Positions 15,716 to 24,272 of a DNA stretch of 37,093 bases are shown here, piece after piece. Each line of letters opens with the position of its first letter. The stretch's first letter is position 1. Source of the stretch: Cecembia lonarensis LW9. Lineage in GTDB: Bacteria > Bacteroidota > Bacteroidia > Cytophagales > Cyclobacteriaceae. The notes under the pieces are model-generated. The model was not told the origin of the DNA. It was given only the letters and a program-made list of their open reading frames with translations, and did not search any database. The stretch covers positions 1 to 37,093 of the forward strand of contig NZ_AMGM01000043.1 of NCBI RefSeq assembly GCF_000298295.1, in the 5' to 3' direction. The position numbers were made by a program, and so were the translations under genes.

Positions 15716-17898
15716 AACCTAAAGGTATATGCCAATTTGATATTAGTTCTGTCTTCAATGGAGAGAAATCGTTCTGTCAATCTAAACCAGTTGTGGTTAT
15801 AGACAATGAAAAAAGTGTTACCAGGATCAATTACCCATGTAAAACGGCTGTTGGTTCCCAAAAATCTGGTGATGTTGTCGTACTGTACATTAAAATTCAC
15901 TGAAACCCAAGGAGAAAAATCGTAGCCTGAAATCAGTCGAATAATGTGGGTATCAAAATTACCTTCAAGCAACCGTACTTGGGAATGGATCCAAGAGGCT
16001 GTTAAATTCAATCCTATTATTGGACGCATGAATATGTCTGCGGTAATATTGGTTTCAGTACCTGTCCAAAAGCCATTTTTTGAAAATACAAAGGAGCCTC
16101 CAATCTTTCTGAATGGTGCTGATTGTGCTGTGATGGTATAACCTAAATTGTAATAATTACCTACATCAATTACATATTCCCCATTCCTCAAGATGTCAAA
16201 AGGTCTATCCAGGAATTCATAGTTGTAATTGAACTGAAACTGTAATACATCTCCCGATTCAAACCTTAAACCTAAAAACCTGATTCGGTGATTCACAGTA
16301 GCAGGCCTCCAATCCATTTCCATAAGGTACTCGAAGTAATATTGCCAACTCAATTCTCTTATGAGTCCACTGTTTTTCCATAAAGGGCTATAGCTGATCG
16401 AAGGTTGTAAACGACGAAAGCCTACCCTAGGAGCAAAACCAGTTGCAGGATCATAATTAATTCCAAACTCCCTGTACGACATATGCGCTCTCCATGGCTC
16501 ATTTGGAAAATTAATTCTCCCGCCCCTTACCGATCTGTCCCAAAGGTTACTCTCATCGCCAAAAAAATTCGGCGTATGACCCACAAAAAAGGCCTCAAAT
16601 TGGAGGTTTTTATTTCCCAGAAACTTCGAAGTATTCAAACTAAGGTCCATGCCCAAAGTTTCGCGTAAAGGCAGGCTGTCTCCCTCAGTGTCTCTTCTGG
16701 TATATATTACACCGATGGTACTTTCATCAGAAATGTTTTGAACAATTCTGCCAACCGTAAAATTTTCAGCTTTCCTTTCACCCTGCGCTGCTGTGTTGAC
16801 ATGTACAAAACCAATATCTGTATCTTTTACGCGACCTATCATTCTTCCCCCATATCTTATTGGGATGGGCAATCCATCCTGAAGACCTATTCTTCTGCTG
16901 AAATATGGATTTGGAGAACTGGACGGGGCAAATAGAAAGATATTGGCACCTTCCAGAAAGAAGGCCCTTCTTTCTGGAAAGAAAAGTGGAAATCTGGTCA
17001 AATTGATCTGCCTGTCGTCTACTTCTGTTTCAGCAAAATCTGTATTGATGGTTATGCCAGCCTTAAGATTTGGCGTAATGTTATAATTCAGTTCTCCTCC
17101 AAAATTGTGGCTAAGTTCAGAAGTTTTAGAGCTTTCCAAATCTCCTCGTTGCCTGACTTGGGTACCTATGGCATAAGGTATGGCTTCCAGACCAATACCT
17201 TGATTGATATTTTTTAAGTTTACCAACTTTCCTGCATCTTGTGGCCTTTGGATACCTTGGTTTCTTTGAAAACCTGACCAAAGGACATCCTCATTTTTTC
17301 TCCTGATGGTACGAAGGAAATTGACACCCCAAGTATCGTTATTGGGATCAAAATTCAAGGTCATAAAGGGTATTCTGATTTCTGCCATCCACCCTTCGGC
17401 GGTTTTCACTACCCATGCCCGCCAAATCCCATCCCAGGACCGGTTGATAGAAGTCCCCTGCCCCACCCTCAAAATCCCATCACCCATCAAACCAAGAGGA
17501 TTGATTTCAAAATAGAATGCAGAACGCTGATCATTATATGTATCCAAAATAAAGACAAAACGGTCGTCTGTATCCAAAGGAGCATCTCTTTTTCTCTGAA
17601 AAGCCTTGATTTTATCCGGTTCAGAATCAAAGAACTGTGCACTGATGTACAAGTTTTCATCATCATAAGCTATTCTTACCTCTGTGCGTTCAGAAGCAGG
17701 ATTACCCGGTACAGGTTCTTGCTGAAAAAAATCACTGATAACAGCAGCATTTTGCCAGAAAGCCTCTTTGGTAAGGCCATCCAAATCAATAGTTTCCCCA
17801 GGTTGCATCCTATATGCTTCTATGGTTTTTTGAGCATGTAGATTGGAATATATTAAACAAAGGACAAGCAAAAGGAAAATACCGGTGTAAACTTTCAC
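15712..17898 (-). CDS. DUF5916 outer-membrane protein with CBM9-like N-terminus
   Basis: A 728-residue exported protein with a signal peptide of about 22 residues ('LLLVLCLIYSNLHAQ'). Residues about 30-210 form a carbohydrate-binding family 9-like domain ('IDLDGLTKEAFWQNAAVI', 'RIAYDDENLYISAQFFDSEP', 'DDRFVFILDTYNDQRSAFYF'). The rest is the DUF5916 region, rich in alternating aromatic/polar strands and ending 'IKLAYTFRF'. A C-terminal Phe is typical of beta-barrel outer-membrane proteins. Ligand and role are unknown. The gene stands alone on the minus strand and shares the tetranucleotide CTAG with the ceramidase-like gene, so both stop codons overlap. Confidence 0.85.
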   Translation of the reverse strand: MKVYTGIFLLLVLCLIYSNLHAQKTIEAYRMQPGETIDLDGLTKEAFWQNAAVISDFFQQEPVPGNPASERTEVRIAYDDENLYISAQFFDSEPDKIKAFQRKRDAPLDTDDRFVFILDTYNDQRSAFYFEINPLGLMGDGILRVGQGTSINRSWDGIWRAWVVKTAEGWMAEIRIPFMTLNFDPNNDTWGVNFLRTIRRKNEDVLWSGFQRNQGIQRPQDAGKLVNLKNINQGIGLEAIPYAIGTQVRQRGDLESSKTSELSHNFGGELNYNITPNLKAGITINTDFAETEVDDRQINLTRFPLFFPERRAFFLEGANIFLFAPSSSPNPYFSRRIGLQDGLPIPIRYGGRMIGRVKDTDIGFVHVNTAAQGERKAENFTVGRIVQNISDESTIGVIYTRRDTEGDSLPLRETLGMDLSLNTSKFLGNKNLQFEAFFVGHTPNFFGDESNLWDRSVRGGRINFPNEPWRAHMSYREFGINYDPATGFAPRVGFRRLQPSISYSPLWKNSGLIRELSWQYYFEYLMEMDWRPATVNHRIRFLGLRFESGDVLQFQFNYNYEFLDRPFDILRNGEYVIDVGNYYNLGYTITAQSAPFRKIGGSFVFSKNGFWTGTETNITADIFMRPIIGLNLTASWIHSQVRLLEGNFDTHIIRLISGYDFSPWVSVNFNVQYDNITRFLGTNSRFTWVIDPGNTFFIVYNHNWFRLTERFLSIEDRTNIKLAYTFRF

Positions 17899-18052
17899 AC
17901 CTCAAAAATCAACAAATAAAAATGCTTGACATTATGTATTTATGTTAATGGTGCCATCATTTTATAGAAATGAATTGAATTAAATCCCATTGTTAGAGTA
18001 ATTCAGCAGAAATTAAGAACTTCACTTGTTCAAAAGGCGAAATTTAAAAACC

Positions 18053-18589
18053 ATGGACTGGATAAAAGATTTAGATCATATCAGCAAAGAAGTAAATGAA
18101 AAATTTGGGGCTTTATCTAAGGAACAGCTTTTTGCCCAACCTGATCCAAAAAGATGGAGTATTGCACAGAACTTACAACACTTGATTCAGGTCAATGAAA
18201 GCTACTTCCCTATATTCAATCGACTGGAGAAAAGAGATCTACCACAGCCCTTTATTGGGAAAATTGCCTTTTTCAGAAACCTTATTGGAAATATGATTTA
18301 CCAATCTGTCTCAGATGGCGGTAAGAAAAAGGTCAAAACATTTCCCCTTTGGGAACCCAGCATCCTGGAAAAAGAAGAGAATATCCTCGAAAAATTTCTT
18401 AAGCAGCAAGAAGCTTTAAAGCAGTGGATAGATAGGTTACAACCTTTCATTGAAAAAGAAGCTGTCATTCATTCCCCTGCCAATAAACTGATTGTATATA
18501 CCCTTCCCAAAGCATTGGATATCATTGTGTCGCATGAAAGAAGGCATTTGGATCAGGCCTTGAATGTTAAATCTATTTTGGTCTTTTAG
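18053..18589 (+). CDS. DinB-family (four-helix, metal-binding) protein
   Basis: A cytoplasmic protein of 178 residues from the ATG at 18053; a TTG codon 27 bases earlier is in frame but less likely. The pattern fits the DinB/YfiT-like superfamily: 'QPDPKRWSIAQNLQHLIQVNESYFP' carries the first metal histidine (QHL) after the P-..-W-S-.-.-..-L-.-H signature, and 'IIVSHERRHLDQALNV' carries the two later histidines (H-x3-H). Members are often thiol transferases (bacillithiol or mycothiol dependent) or damage-inducible proteins of unknown reaction. The activity here is not known. It lies 75 bases upstream of the toxin-antitoxin pair. Confidence 0.82.
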   Translation: MDWIKDLDHISKEVNEKFGALSKEQLFAQPDPKRWSIAQNLQHLIQVNESYFPIFNRLEKRDLPQPFIGKIAFFRNLIGNMIYQSVSDGGKKKVKTFPLWEPSILEKEENILEKFLKQQEALKQWIDRLQPFIEKEAVIHSPANKLIVYTLPKALDIIVSHERRHLDQALNVKSILVF

Positions 18590-18626
18590 CAAAAAGCTTT
18601 GTTATAAAATCAAAAGAACCTAAAAC

Positions 18627-18642
18627 TATTTTTGTAAATTTG
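18627..18642 (+). promoter_or_regulatory. Possible -7 elements for the toxin-antitoxin operon
   Basis: Two overlapping-in-tandem matches to the Bacteroidota -7 box TAnnTTTG occur: TATTTTTG (18627-18634) and TAAATTTG (18635-18642), 23 to 31 bases before the antitoxin ATG. A TTTG at 18598-18601 lies 25 bases before the first, which is a little far for a -33 box. Tentative. Confidence 0.3.
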
Positions 18643-18664
18643 GATATATCAAAAGCATATAGTC

Positions 18665-18907
18665 ATGAAAGCTGCCTTGCAAGTCGATCTTACTTTCGAA
18701 CAAATCCTTTCTTTGGTTAAACAACTATCCAAAAAAGATAAGATTAAACTAAGCAAAGAATTGGAAAAAGAAGCTATAAAATCGAGACTTGGAAATCTTT
18801 TAGAGACATTCCAAACGGAAGAACTAGATTTGGATACAATTACCAAAGAGGTAGAAAGCGTTAGACAGGAGATTTATGACAAAGGAAAGCTTAAGGGTAA
18901 TTTTTGA
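18665..18907 (+). CDS. Antitoxin of a PIN-domain toxin-antitoxin pair
   Basis: A highly charged 80-residue protein with no signal peptide, mostly helical. It opens 'ALQVDLTFEQILSLVKQL' followed by 'SKKDKIKLSKELEKE' and ends with a charged helix. This is the type of small gene commonly placed before PIN toxins in Bacteroidota and cyanobacteria. Its 3' end overlaps the toxin gene by 32 bases (toxin ATG at 18876), so translation is likely coupled and antitoxin is made first. It probably neutralises the toxin and represses its own promoter; both are known for such pairs and inferred here. Confidence 0.75.
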   Translation: MKAALQVDLTFEQILSLVKQLSKKDKIKLSKELEKEAIKSRLGNLLETFQTEELDLDTITKEVESVRQEIYDKGKLKGNF

Positions 18908-19301
18908 CACTAACATTTTAATTAGTTTCCTTATCGGAAAGAATTTATCGAATCTCAGAGACCTTATAGCGGATAGTAGAATTATTGTTATTATCACTTC
19001 GCAACTTTTAACTGAATTGGAATTGGTGACAAGTAGGGAGAAGTTAAAAAAGTATTTTCCTAAAGATAAAGTAACGGAACTCATTGATCTTCTAAAAAAA
19101 ATAGGAGAAAATGTTGAAATAAAACCATTGAATAAAATCAACAGGGACCCCAAAGACAATTTCCTATTGGATTTGATAGAATTTTCCAATGCGGATTATT
19201 TAATTACAGGTGATAAGGATTTGTTAGAGCTTAATCCATTTAAAACAGCTATAATTATTAGACCAACTGAGTTTGAAAATATTTTGAATAAGCAAACCTA
19301 A
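18876..19301 (+). CDS. PIN-family toxin (ribonuclease) of a toxin-antitoxin pair
   Basis: A 141-residue protein of the 'putative toxin-antitoxin system toxin component, PIN family' type (COG1569/PF13470 pattern). The acidic PIN active-site residues are in place: the first Asp in 'RVIFDTNILISFL', the central Glu in 'QLLTELELVTS', and the late Asps in 'RDPKDNFLLDLIEFSNADYLITGDKDLLEL'. PIN toxins are Mg2+-dependent RNases. All expected residues are intact, so the toxin should be active unless bound by its partner. Its start lies inside the antitoxin gene. The acyl-CoA dehydrogenase gene begins 60 bases later and is probably unrelated in function. Confidence 0.88.
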   Translation: MTKESLRVIFDTNILISFLIGKNLSNLRDLIADSRIIVIITSQLLTELELVTSREKLKKYFPKDKVTELIDLLKKIGENVEIKPLNKINRDPKDNFLLDLIEFSNADYLITGDKDLLELNPFKTAIIIRPTEFENILNKQT

Positions 19302-19361
19302 ACTTAACCTCTTTAATTTTAAGCAAGTTCTGCTTATCATTAGGATTAAGATTGATTGACT

Positions 19362-21140
19362 ATGCCTTTTTATTCCAATAGAGACCTACAATTCCAACTG
19401 TTTGAAAATCTCCAAGTGTTGGAATTGACCCAATATGAACATTTCAAAGACCATTCTGTAGAAACTTTTCAGATGGTGATTGAGGCTGCAGCAAAGATTG
19501 CTGAAACTTCACTCTATCCTTTGCTGACGGAAATGGACAGAGATGAACCGCAATTGGTCAATGGCAAAATCCGGATCCATGCAGGGATGAAAAAAATTAT
19601 CCGTCAATTCGGTGAGGATGGATGGATCAATGCTACTTTTTCCTATGATGAGGGAGGACAGCAACTACCCAATACCCTGCATATGGCAGCCGGTTTTATC
19701 TTTCAAGCAGCCAATTATTCGGCTTCGGTCTATCCATTTTTGACCACCGGAGCGGCAAACCTGATCCGGACTTTTGGTAATAAAGAATTAATTGAAACGT
19801 TTACCCCTAACATGTATGCGGGAAAATGGCAGGGAACCATGGCCCTGACCGAACCTGATGCAGGCTCTTCCTTATCGGATCTAAGTACAATGGCCCTTCC
19901 TACCGAAAAAGAAGGAGTTTATAAAATCAAGGGCCAAAAAATTTATATTTCTTGTGGGGACCATGATGCCTGTGAAAATGTCATCCATTTGATGTTGGCC
20001 AGAATCCAAGGGGCCCCGCTTGGGATCAAAGGCATTTCTCTTTTTGTGGTCCCACAAAAGCGAGTGTCTAACGGGGAATCCAATGATGTATTGACAGAGG
20101 GAGTTTACCATAAAATGGGTTACAAGGGTGCGCCTATTGCCCATTTGATGATCGGATCAAATGATGGCTGTGAAGGCTATCTTGTGGGAGAAGCCAATAA
20201 GGGGCTTTCCTATATGTTCCAAATGATGAATGAAGCCCGGGTAGGTGTGGGAATGAATGCCGCCGCCATCGGGACGGCAGCCTATTATGCCTCCTTGGCC
20301 TATGCCAAAGAAAGACCTCAGGGAAGAAAAATAGGTGATAAAGATCCTTCTCAACCTCAAATCCCTATCATACAACATGCGGATGTCAAGCGGATGTTGC
20401 TTTTCCAAAAGTCTATTACTGAAGGTACTTTGTCCTTACTTTTGTATTGTAGCAAATTGGGTGATATTGCCCACGCAGGTGATGGAAATGAAAAAGAGGA
20501 AGCCGCCCTCCTACTCGACTTTTTGACTCCGATTGCCAAAAGCTATCCTTCAGAAATGTGTTGCCTGACCACTTCAACAGCGGTACAGGTACTTGGTGGG
20601 GCTGGTTATACCACAGATTTCCCAGTAGAACAGTATTACCGTGAAGCCCGCATTCATCCTATCCATGAAGGCACTACAGGTATTCATGGATTGGATTTAC
20701 TTGGACGAAAAGCCATCATGCAGGAAGGAAAGGCTTTAAAACTTTTTGTAAGGGAAATTTCAAAAACCATCCTTCAGGCCAAAGATATGCCTGCAATTAA
20801 GGGCCATGGAGAAAAACTTGAAAAATATCTACAAAGGGCCCAACAAACTGTAGGTCATTTGTTTACAAAAGTAGGGAAAAACCCTGAGGCCTATTTGGCA
20901 GACGCGACCCTATTTTTGGAATATACTGGAATCCTGGCCATTGCCTGGCAATGGTTGAAACAGGCCATAACAGCCCAGCAACAACTGGATTTGGGCAATG
21001 CGGAAAACGCTTTCTATCAGGGAAAAATCATGTGTCTGCGATACTTCTTTGAATATGAATTGGTGAAAATGGATGCGCTTGGAAAAAGGTTGATGGCCGA
21101 AGACATGCCTACTTTGGAGATGCAGGAGGATTGGTTTTAA
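19362..21140 (+). CDS. Acyl-CoA dehydrogenase, long (~590-residue) subgroup
   Basis: An FAD enzyme of 592 residues from the ATG at 19362 (a TTG two codons earlier is also in frame). It matches the ~590-residue acyl-CoA dehydrogenase subgroup that includes the FadE5/DmdC-like enzymes and has an extra C-terminal domain. The FAD/substrate signature 'MALTEPDAGSSLSDL' lies near residue 160. The catalytic-base region 'YYREARIHPIHEGTTGIHGLDLLGRK' is near 425-445, with Glu in HEGTT as expected for this group. It oxidises acyl-CoA thioesters at the alpha-beta position; chain length cannot be judged. It is monocistronic between the TA pair and the S10 peptidase. Confidence 0.9.
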   Translation: MPFYSNRDLQFQLFENLQVLELTQYEHFKDHSVETFQMVIEAAAKIAETSLYPLLTEMDRDEPQLVNGKIRIHAGMKKIIRQFGEDGWINATFSYDEGGQQLPNTLHMAAGFIFQAANYSASVYPFLTTGAANLIRTFGNKELIETFTPNMYAGKWQGTMALTEPDAGSSLSDLSTMALPTEKEGVYKIKGQKIYISCGDHDACENVIHLMLARIQGAPLGIKGISLFVVPQKRVSNGESNDVLTEGVYHKMGYKGAPIAHLMIGSNDGCEGYLVGEANKGLSYMFQMMNEARVGVGMNAAAIGTAAYYASLAYAKERPQGRKIGDKDPSQPQIPIIQHADVKRMLLFQKSITEGTLSLLLYCSKLGDIAHAGDGNEKEEAALLLDFLTPIAKSYPSEMCCLTTSTAVQVLGGAGYTTDFPVEQYYREARIHPIHEGTTGIHGLDLLGRKAIMQEGKALKLFVREISKTILQAKDMPAIKGHGEKLEKYLQRAQQTVGHLFTKVGKNPEAYLADATLFLEYTGILAIAWQWLKQAITAQQQLDLGNAENAFYQGKIMCLRYFFEYELVKMDALGKRLMAEDMPTLEMQEDWF

Positions 21141-21289
21141 ATTAATAGGCTTATTTCTGAATTTTTGGCCATCTATTAGTTATGTTCCATTTATAAAGCC
21201 ATGTTTCGGTTTAAACAATATTTCTGGCCCTTAGGCTGTTGCTTGATTATATTACAATAGCTTGTATATATCAATCAACAACCCGTACC

Positions 21290-22774
21290 ATGAAAAAAAT
21301 ATTATTAACTGTAAGCGCCCTTGTCTTTTTGTTCCATATTACCCAAGCGCAGGAAGAAAGGGAAGTCAAAATTGAATCTGCTTCTGTTACCAATGGGACT
21401 GCAATGATCAAAGGTACTGCTGTACCCTACAAAGCCACTGCGGGTACTATGCCGGTTTGGAATGAGGATGGTAAGCCCATTGCGACCATGTTTTTTACTT
21501 ATTACGAAAGATCAGATGTTACAGACAAAAGCTCCCGTCCTTTGGTGTTTTCTTTCAACGGGGGGCCTGGCGCTGGATCTTTATGGATGCACTTGGCTTA
21601 CACGGGCCCTTATGTGCTAAATATTGATGAGGAGGGATATCCACTTCAACCCTATGGGGTGAAGCAAAATCCACATTCTATCTTGGATGTGGCCGATATC
21701 GTTTACATTGACCCTGTCAATACCGGTTACTCCAGAATTAAAGACAAAGAAACCCCAAGGTCTACCTTTTTTGGGGTAAATGCTGATGTAAAATATTTGG
21801 CTGACTGGATAAAAACTTTTGTGACCAGACAGAATCGCTGGCCTTCTCCTAAATACCTGATCGGGGAAAGCTATGGTACTACCCGTGTATCTGGCCTGGC
21901 ACATGAATTACAAAATGCGCATTGGATGTACCTAAATGGGGTAATTTTGGTTTCTCCAACTACCCTAGGGTTAGATAGAAGTGGCCCTGTAGCCAAAGCC
22001 AATTACTTACCGTATTTTACAGCCACTGCCTGGTACCACAAAGTGCTTCCAGCAGACCTTCAGGCCAAAGACCTGGATGAAATCTTACCAGAAGTGGAAA
22101 AGTACACCTTGAATGTGGTACTACCTGCTATTGCCAAAGGAGGGGCTTTGCCTGATGCAGAGAGAAAAGAAATTGCAAAGAAAATGGCCTATTATTCCGG
22201 GATCAGGGAAGAGGTTTTCCTGCAACATGCCCTGGCGGTACCTACCAGTTTTTATTGGAAAGAGTTGCTGCGTGATAAAGGATTTACAGTAGGCCGATTG
22301 GATAGCAGATACAGGGGCATAGACCAAACCGATGCCGGTGGAGCCTATGATTATGACCCGGCAATAAAGGCTTGGCAGCATGCTTTCTCACCCACCATGA
22401 ATTTTTACGCCAAAAACATCCTGAAATATGAAACCGATTTGACCTATTACGTTTCTGGTCCGGTACGTCCATGGGACAGAAGCAATGACAATACGGGCAA
22501 TCAATTGGCACAAGCCATGCTACAAAACCCATACTTACATGTAATGACCCAGTCCGGTTATTTTGATGGGGGAACTGATTACTTTAATGCCAAATACAAT
22601 ATGTGGCAAATGGATCCTGCGGGAAAATTACAAGATAGAATGAGCTTTAAAGGATACAGAAGCGGTCACATGATGTACCTGAGGGCTGAAGACCTTGCCA
22701 AGTCCAATGAGGATGTGAGACAGTTTATCTTAAAAACCATTCCTCCAAAAGATAAGCCAGCGAAGTACTGGTAA
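21290..22774 (+). CDS. S10-family serine carboxypeptidase (paralogue 1)
   Basis: An exported peptidase of 494 residues from the ATG at 21290; the upstream extension to 21239 lacks a sensible signal peptide. The signal peptide is about residues 1-20 (ends TQA). The S10 landmarks are present: oxyanion segment 'FSFNGGPGAGSLWMH', nucleophile Ser194 in 'IGESYGTTR', Asp in 'SGYFDGGTDYF' and His in 'YRSGHMMYL'. S10 enzymes remove C-terminal amino acids from peptides at acid pH. It is clearly homologous to the S10 protein at 24273-25802 but on the opposite strand, with proline dehydrogenase between. Confidence 0.9.
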   Translation: MKKILLTVSALVFLFHITQAQEEREVKIESASVTNGTAMIKGTAVPYKATAGTMPVWNEDGKPIATMFFTYYERSDVTDKSSRPLVFSFNGGPGAGSLWMHLAYTGPYVLNIDEEGYPLQPYGVKQNPHSILDVADIVYIDPVNTGYSRIKDKETPRSTFFGVNADVKYLADWIKTFVTRQNRWPSPKYLIGESYGTTRVSGLAHELQNAHWMYLNGVILVSPTTLGLDRSGPVAKANYLPYFTATAWYHKVLPADLQAKDLDEILPEVEKYTLNVVLPAIAKGGALPDAERKEIAKKMAYYSGIREEVFLQHALAVPTSFYWKELLRDKGFTVGRLDSRYRGIDQTDAGGAYDYDPAIKAWQHAFSPTMNFYAKNILKYETDLTYYVSGPVRPWDRSNDNTGNQLAQAMLQNPYLHVMTQSGYFDGGTDYFNAKYNMWQMDPAGKLQDRMSFKGYRSGHMMYLRAEDLAKSNEDVRQFILKTIPPKDKPAKYW

Positions 22775-22827
22775 AAGGAGAAGCGAGAAGGTAGAAAGTA
22801 TGATTTCGAATGTCGGAAGTTCGAGAA
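22773..22827 (+). repeat. Intergenic repeat word shared with the right edge of the window
   Basis: The segment contains AAAAGGAGAAGCGAGAAGG and, further on, GATTTCGAATGTCGGAAGT. The reverse complement of 37050-37093 contains the related words AAAGGAAAAAGGCGAGAGG and GATTTCGAAAGTCGGATTT in the same order. It directly follows the stop of the S10 gene. Meaning unknown. Confidence 0.5.
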
Positions 22828-22911
22828 ATAGCCAAGAAGGAGTTAAGGCCTTGAGGTATCCATTGATATAGATTTCTGAAAGGCATTTTCTCTTTTTTGA
22901 ATTTTTTGGTA

Positions 22912-24099
22912 TTAATCCTGCTTTCTCCTTTTGATTTCTTTTTGGATAAGCTGCAGTTCTCTACTGCTTTGGCCTGCTACTGATGTATTCTCTTCTGCCC
23001 TTCTGATCAGGTAAGGAATAACCTTTTCTACAGGACCATAAGGAATATATTTCACCACATTAAATCCATTTTTGGCAAGGCTAAAGGTTATATTATCACT
23101 CATACCAAATAATTGTGCAAAATAGATCCTCTCGTCATTTCTATCCAATCCATGCAACTCAATCAATTGACTGAGGTAATGATTGCTCTTTTCATTATGT
23201 GAGCCAGAAAATAACTCAAGTTGGTCAATACGTTCCACACAGAATTTCAGAGCAAGATCATAATCCCTATCTGTCGAAAATTTATCGGGTTGAATTGGAC
23301 TCTCATAGTTCAATTTATTGGCTCTCTCCCTTTCCTTTTCCATATAAGCCCCTCTGACCAATTTAGCACCTAGATAATACCCCTTATCCTGAGCTTCTTG
23401 ATAGGCAGCTTTGAGCCTTGCCAACATATCATGCCTGTACATCTGAAAAGTATTAAAAACTACACACTTTTCCCGATTGTACTTTTCCATAGCCTCATAA
23501 ACCAATTCATCCAGAGTATTTTGGTACCATGAATCCTCTGCATCAATAAGAATTTTAGTGCCCTGTGAATAGGCTGCCTTACATAGCATATCAAGCCTTT
23601 CCTTTATTTTTTCAAAAGCTGCTTGCTCCTCTTTATCCAAAATTTCGCCCTCTTGAGTCTTGGTCAAAATATTGTAATCTCCCAGACCTGTTATCTTAAT
23701 CGCAGCAAACGGAATATTGGCGTCAACTCCACTGATCTGGATTGTTTTAAGGATTTCTTCCAGTGTTTCATTATAAGAGGCTTCTGTGCCCTTACCTTCT
23801 AACGAATAATCAAGAATGCTTTTGACTTGGAATTGGGCGAGATTTTTGACGTTTTTTTCACAATCTGTAATGGTTTCCCCTCCGCAAAAATGCCCAAACA
23901 TGGTCTTCTTCATTAGCCATTTGATCGGCAATCCTAGTTGGATGGCCCAATCAGTAAGGTTAGCACCCAAATGCACAATTCTATTGTTATTAAGTATCCG
24001 AAAAAGCCAATACATCTTTTTCAACTCATAGTCCGACCTGGAAGCATAAGCAACCTTTAAATCACTGAAAGGTCCCACTTTTTCTTCAAATGTTTTCAT
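22912..24099 (-). CDS. Proline dehydrogenase
   Basis: A single-function proline dehydrogenase of 395 residues. It oxidises proline to pyrroline-5-carboxylate with FAD and passes electrons to the quinone pool; it acts at the inner face of the cytoplasmic membrane. Diagnostic segments include 'KILIDAEDSWYQNTLDEL', 'VFNTFQMYRHDMLARL', 'YLGAKLVRGAYMEKERERA' (substrate lysine/arginine) and 'PYLIRRAEENTS' (Arg366-Arg367 bind the proline carboxylate). The next-step enzyme, P5C dehydrogenase, is not in the window, so the two are separate rather than fused as in PutA. It lies just after a terminator pair that separates it from the SusCD-S10 operon. Confidence 0.93.
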   Translation of the reverse strand: MKTFEEKVGPFSDLKVAYASRSDYELKKMYWLFRILNNNRIVHLGANLTDWAIQLGLPIKWLMKKTMFGHFCGGETITDCEKNVKNLAQFQVKSILDYSLEGKGTEASYNETLEEILKTIQISGVDANIPFAAIKITGLGDYNILTKTQEGEILDKEEQAAFEKIKERLDMLCKAAYSQGTKILIDAEDSWYQNTLDELVYEAMEKYNREKCVVFNTFQMYRHDMLARLKAAYQEAQDKGYYLGAKLVRGAYMEKERERANKLNYESPIQPDKFSTDRDYDLALKFCVERIDQLELFSGSHNEKSNHYLSQLIELHGLDRNDERIYFAQLFGMSDNITFSLAKNGFNVVKYIPYGPVEKVIPYLIRRAEENTSVAGQSSRELQLIQKEIKRRKQD

Positions 24100-24161
24100 A
24101 GAATATCCGGGTTTACAATTCTAGGGTTAAGCTGTGTATGTGTTAGTAAAAATAAAGGATA

Positions 24162-24190
24162 AAAGACCGTCCTACAGTAAGACGGCCTTT
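24162..24190 (-). terminator. Hairpin between the S10 and proline dehydrogenase genes
   Basis: AAAGACCGTC (24162-24171) and GACGGCCTTT (24181-24190) form a 10-base stem with a 9-base loop. The one imperfect pair is a G.U on the minus strand but an A-C mismatch on the plus strand. The stem runs into TTTATCC on the minus strand. It probably ends minus-strand transcripts coming from the SusCD operon. Confidence 0.55.
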
Positions 24191-24214
24191 AATATTTAAG
24201 TGATTTTAAGCAAG

Positions 24215-24255
24215 AATTTTCCAATAAATTCAGCTTTTGAATTTATTGGAAAATT
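24215..24255 (-). terminator. Perfect 18-base-pair hairpin after the SusCD-S10 operon
   Basis: AATTTTCCAATAAATTCA (24215-24232) is the exact reverse complement of 24238-24255, with a 5-base loop. It begins 17 bases past the stop codon of the minus-strand S10 gene. The stem is A/T rich, so it may stop transcription or protect the 3' end of the mRNA. With the hairpin at 24162-24190 it forms a tandem pair. Confidence 0.6.
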
Positions 24256-24272
24256 TCAGATTTGGTTGTCAA

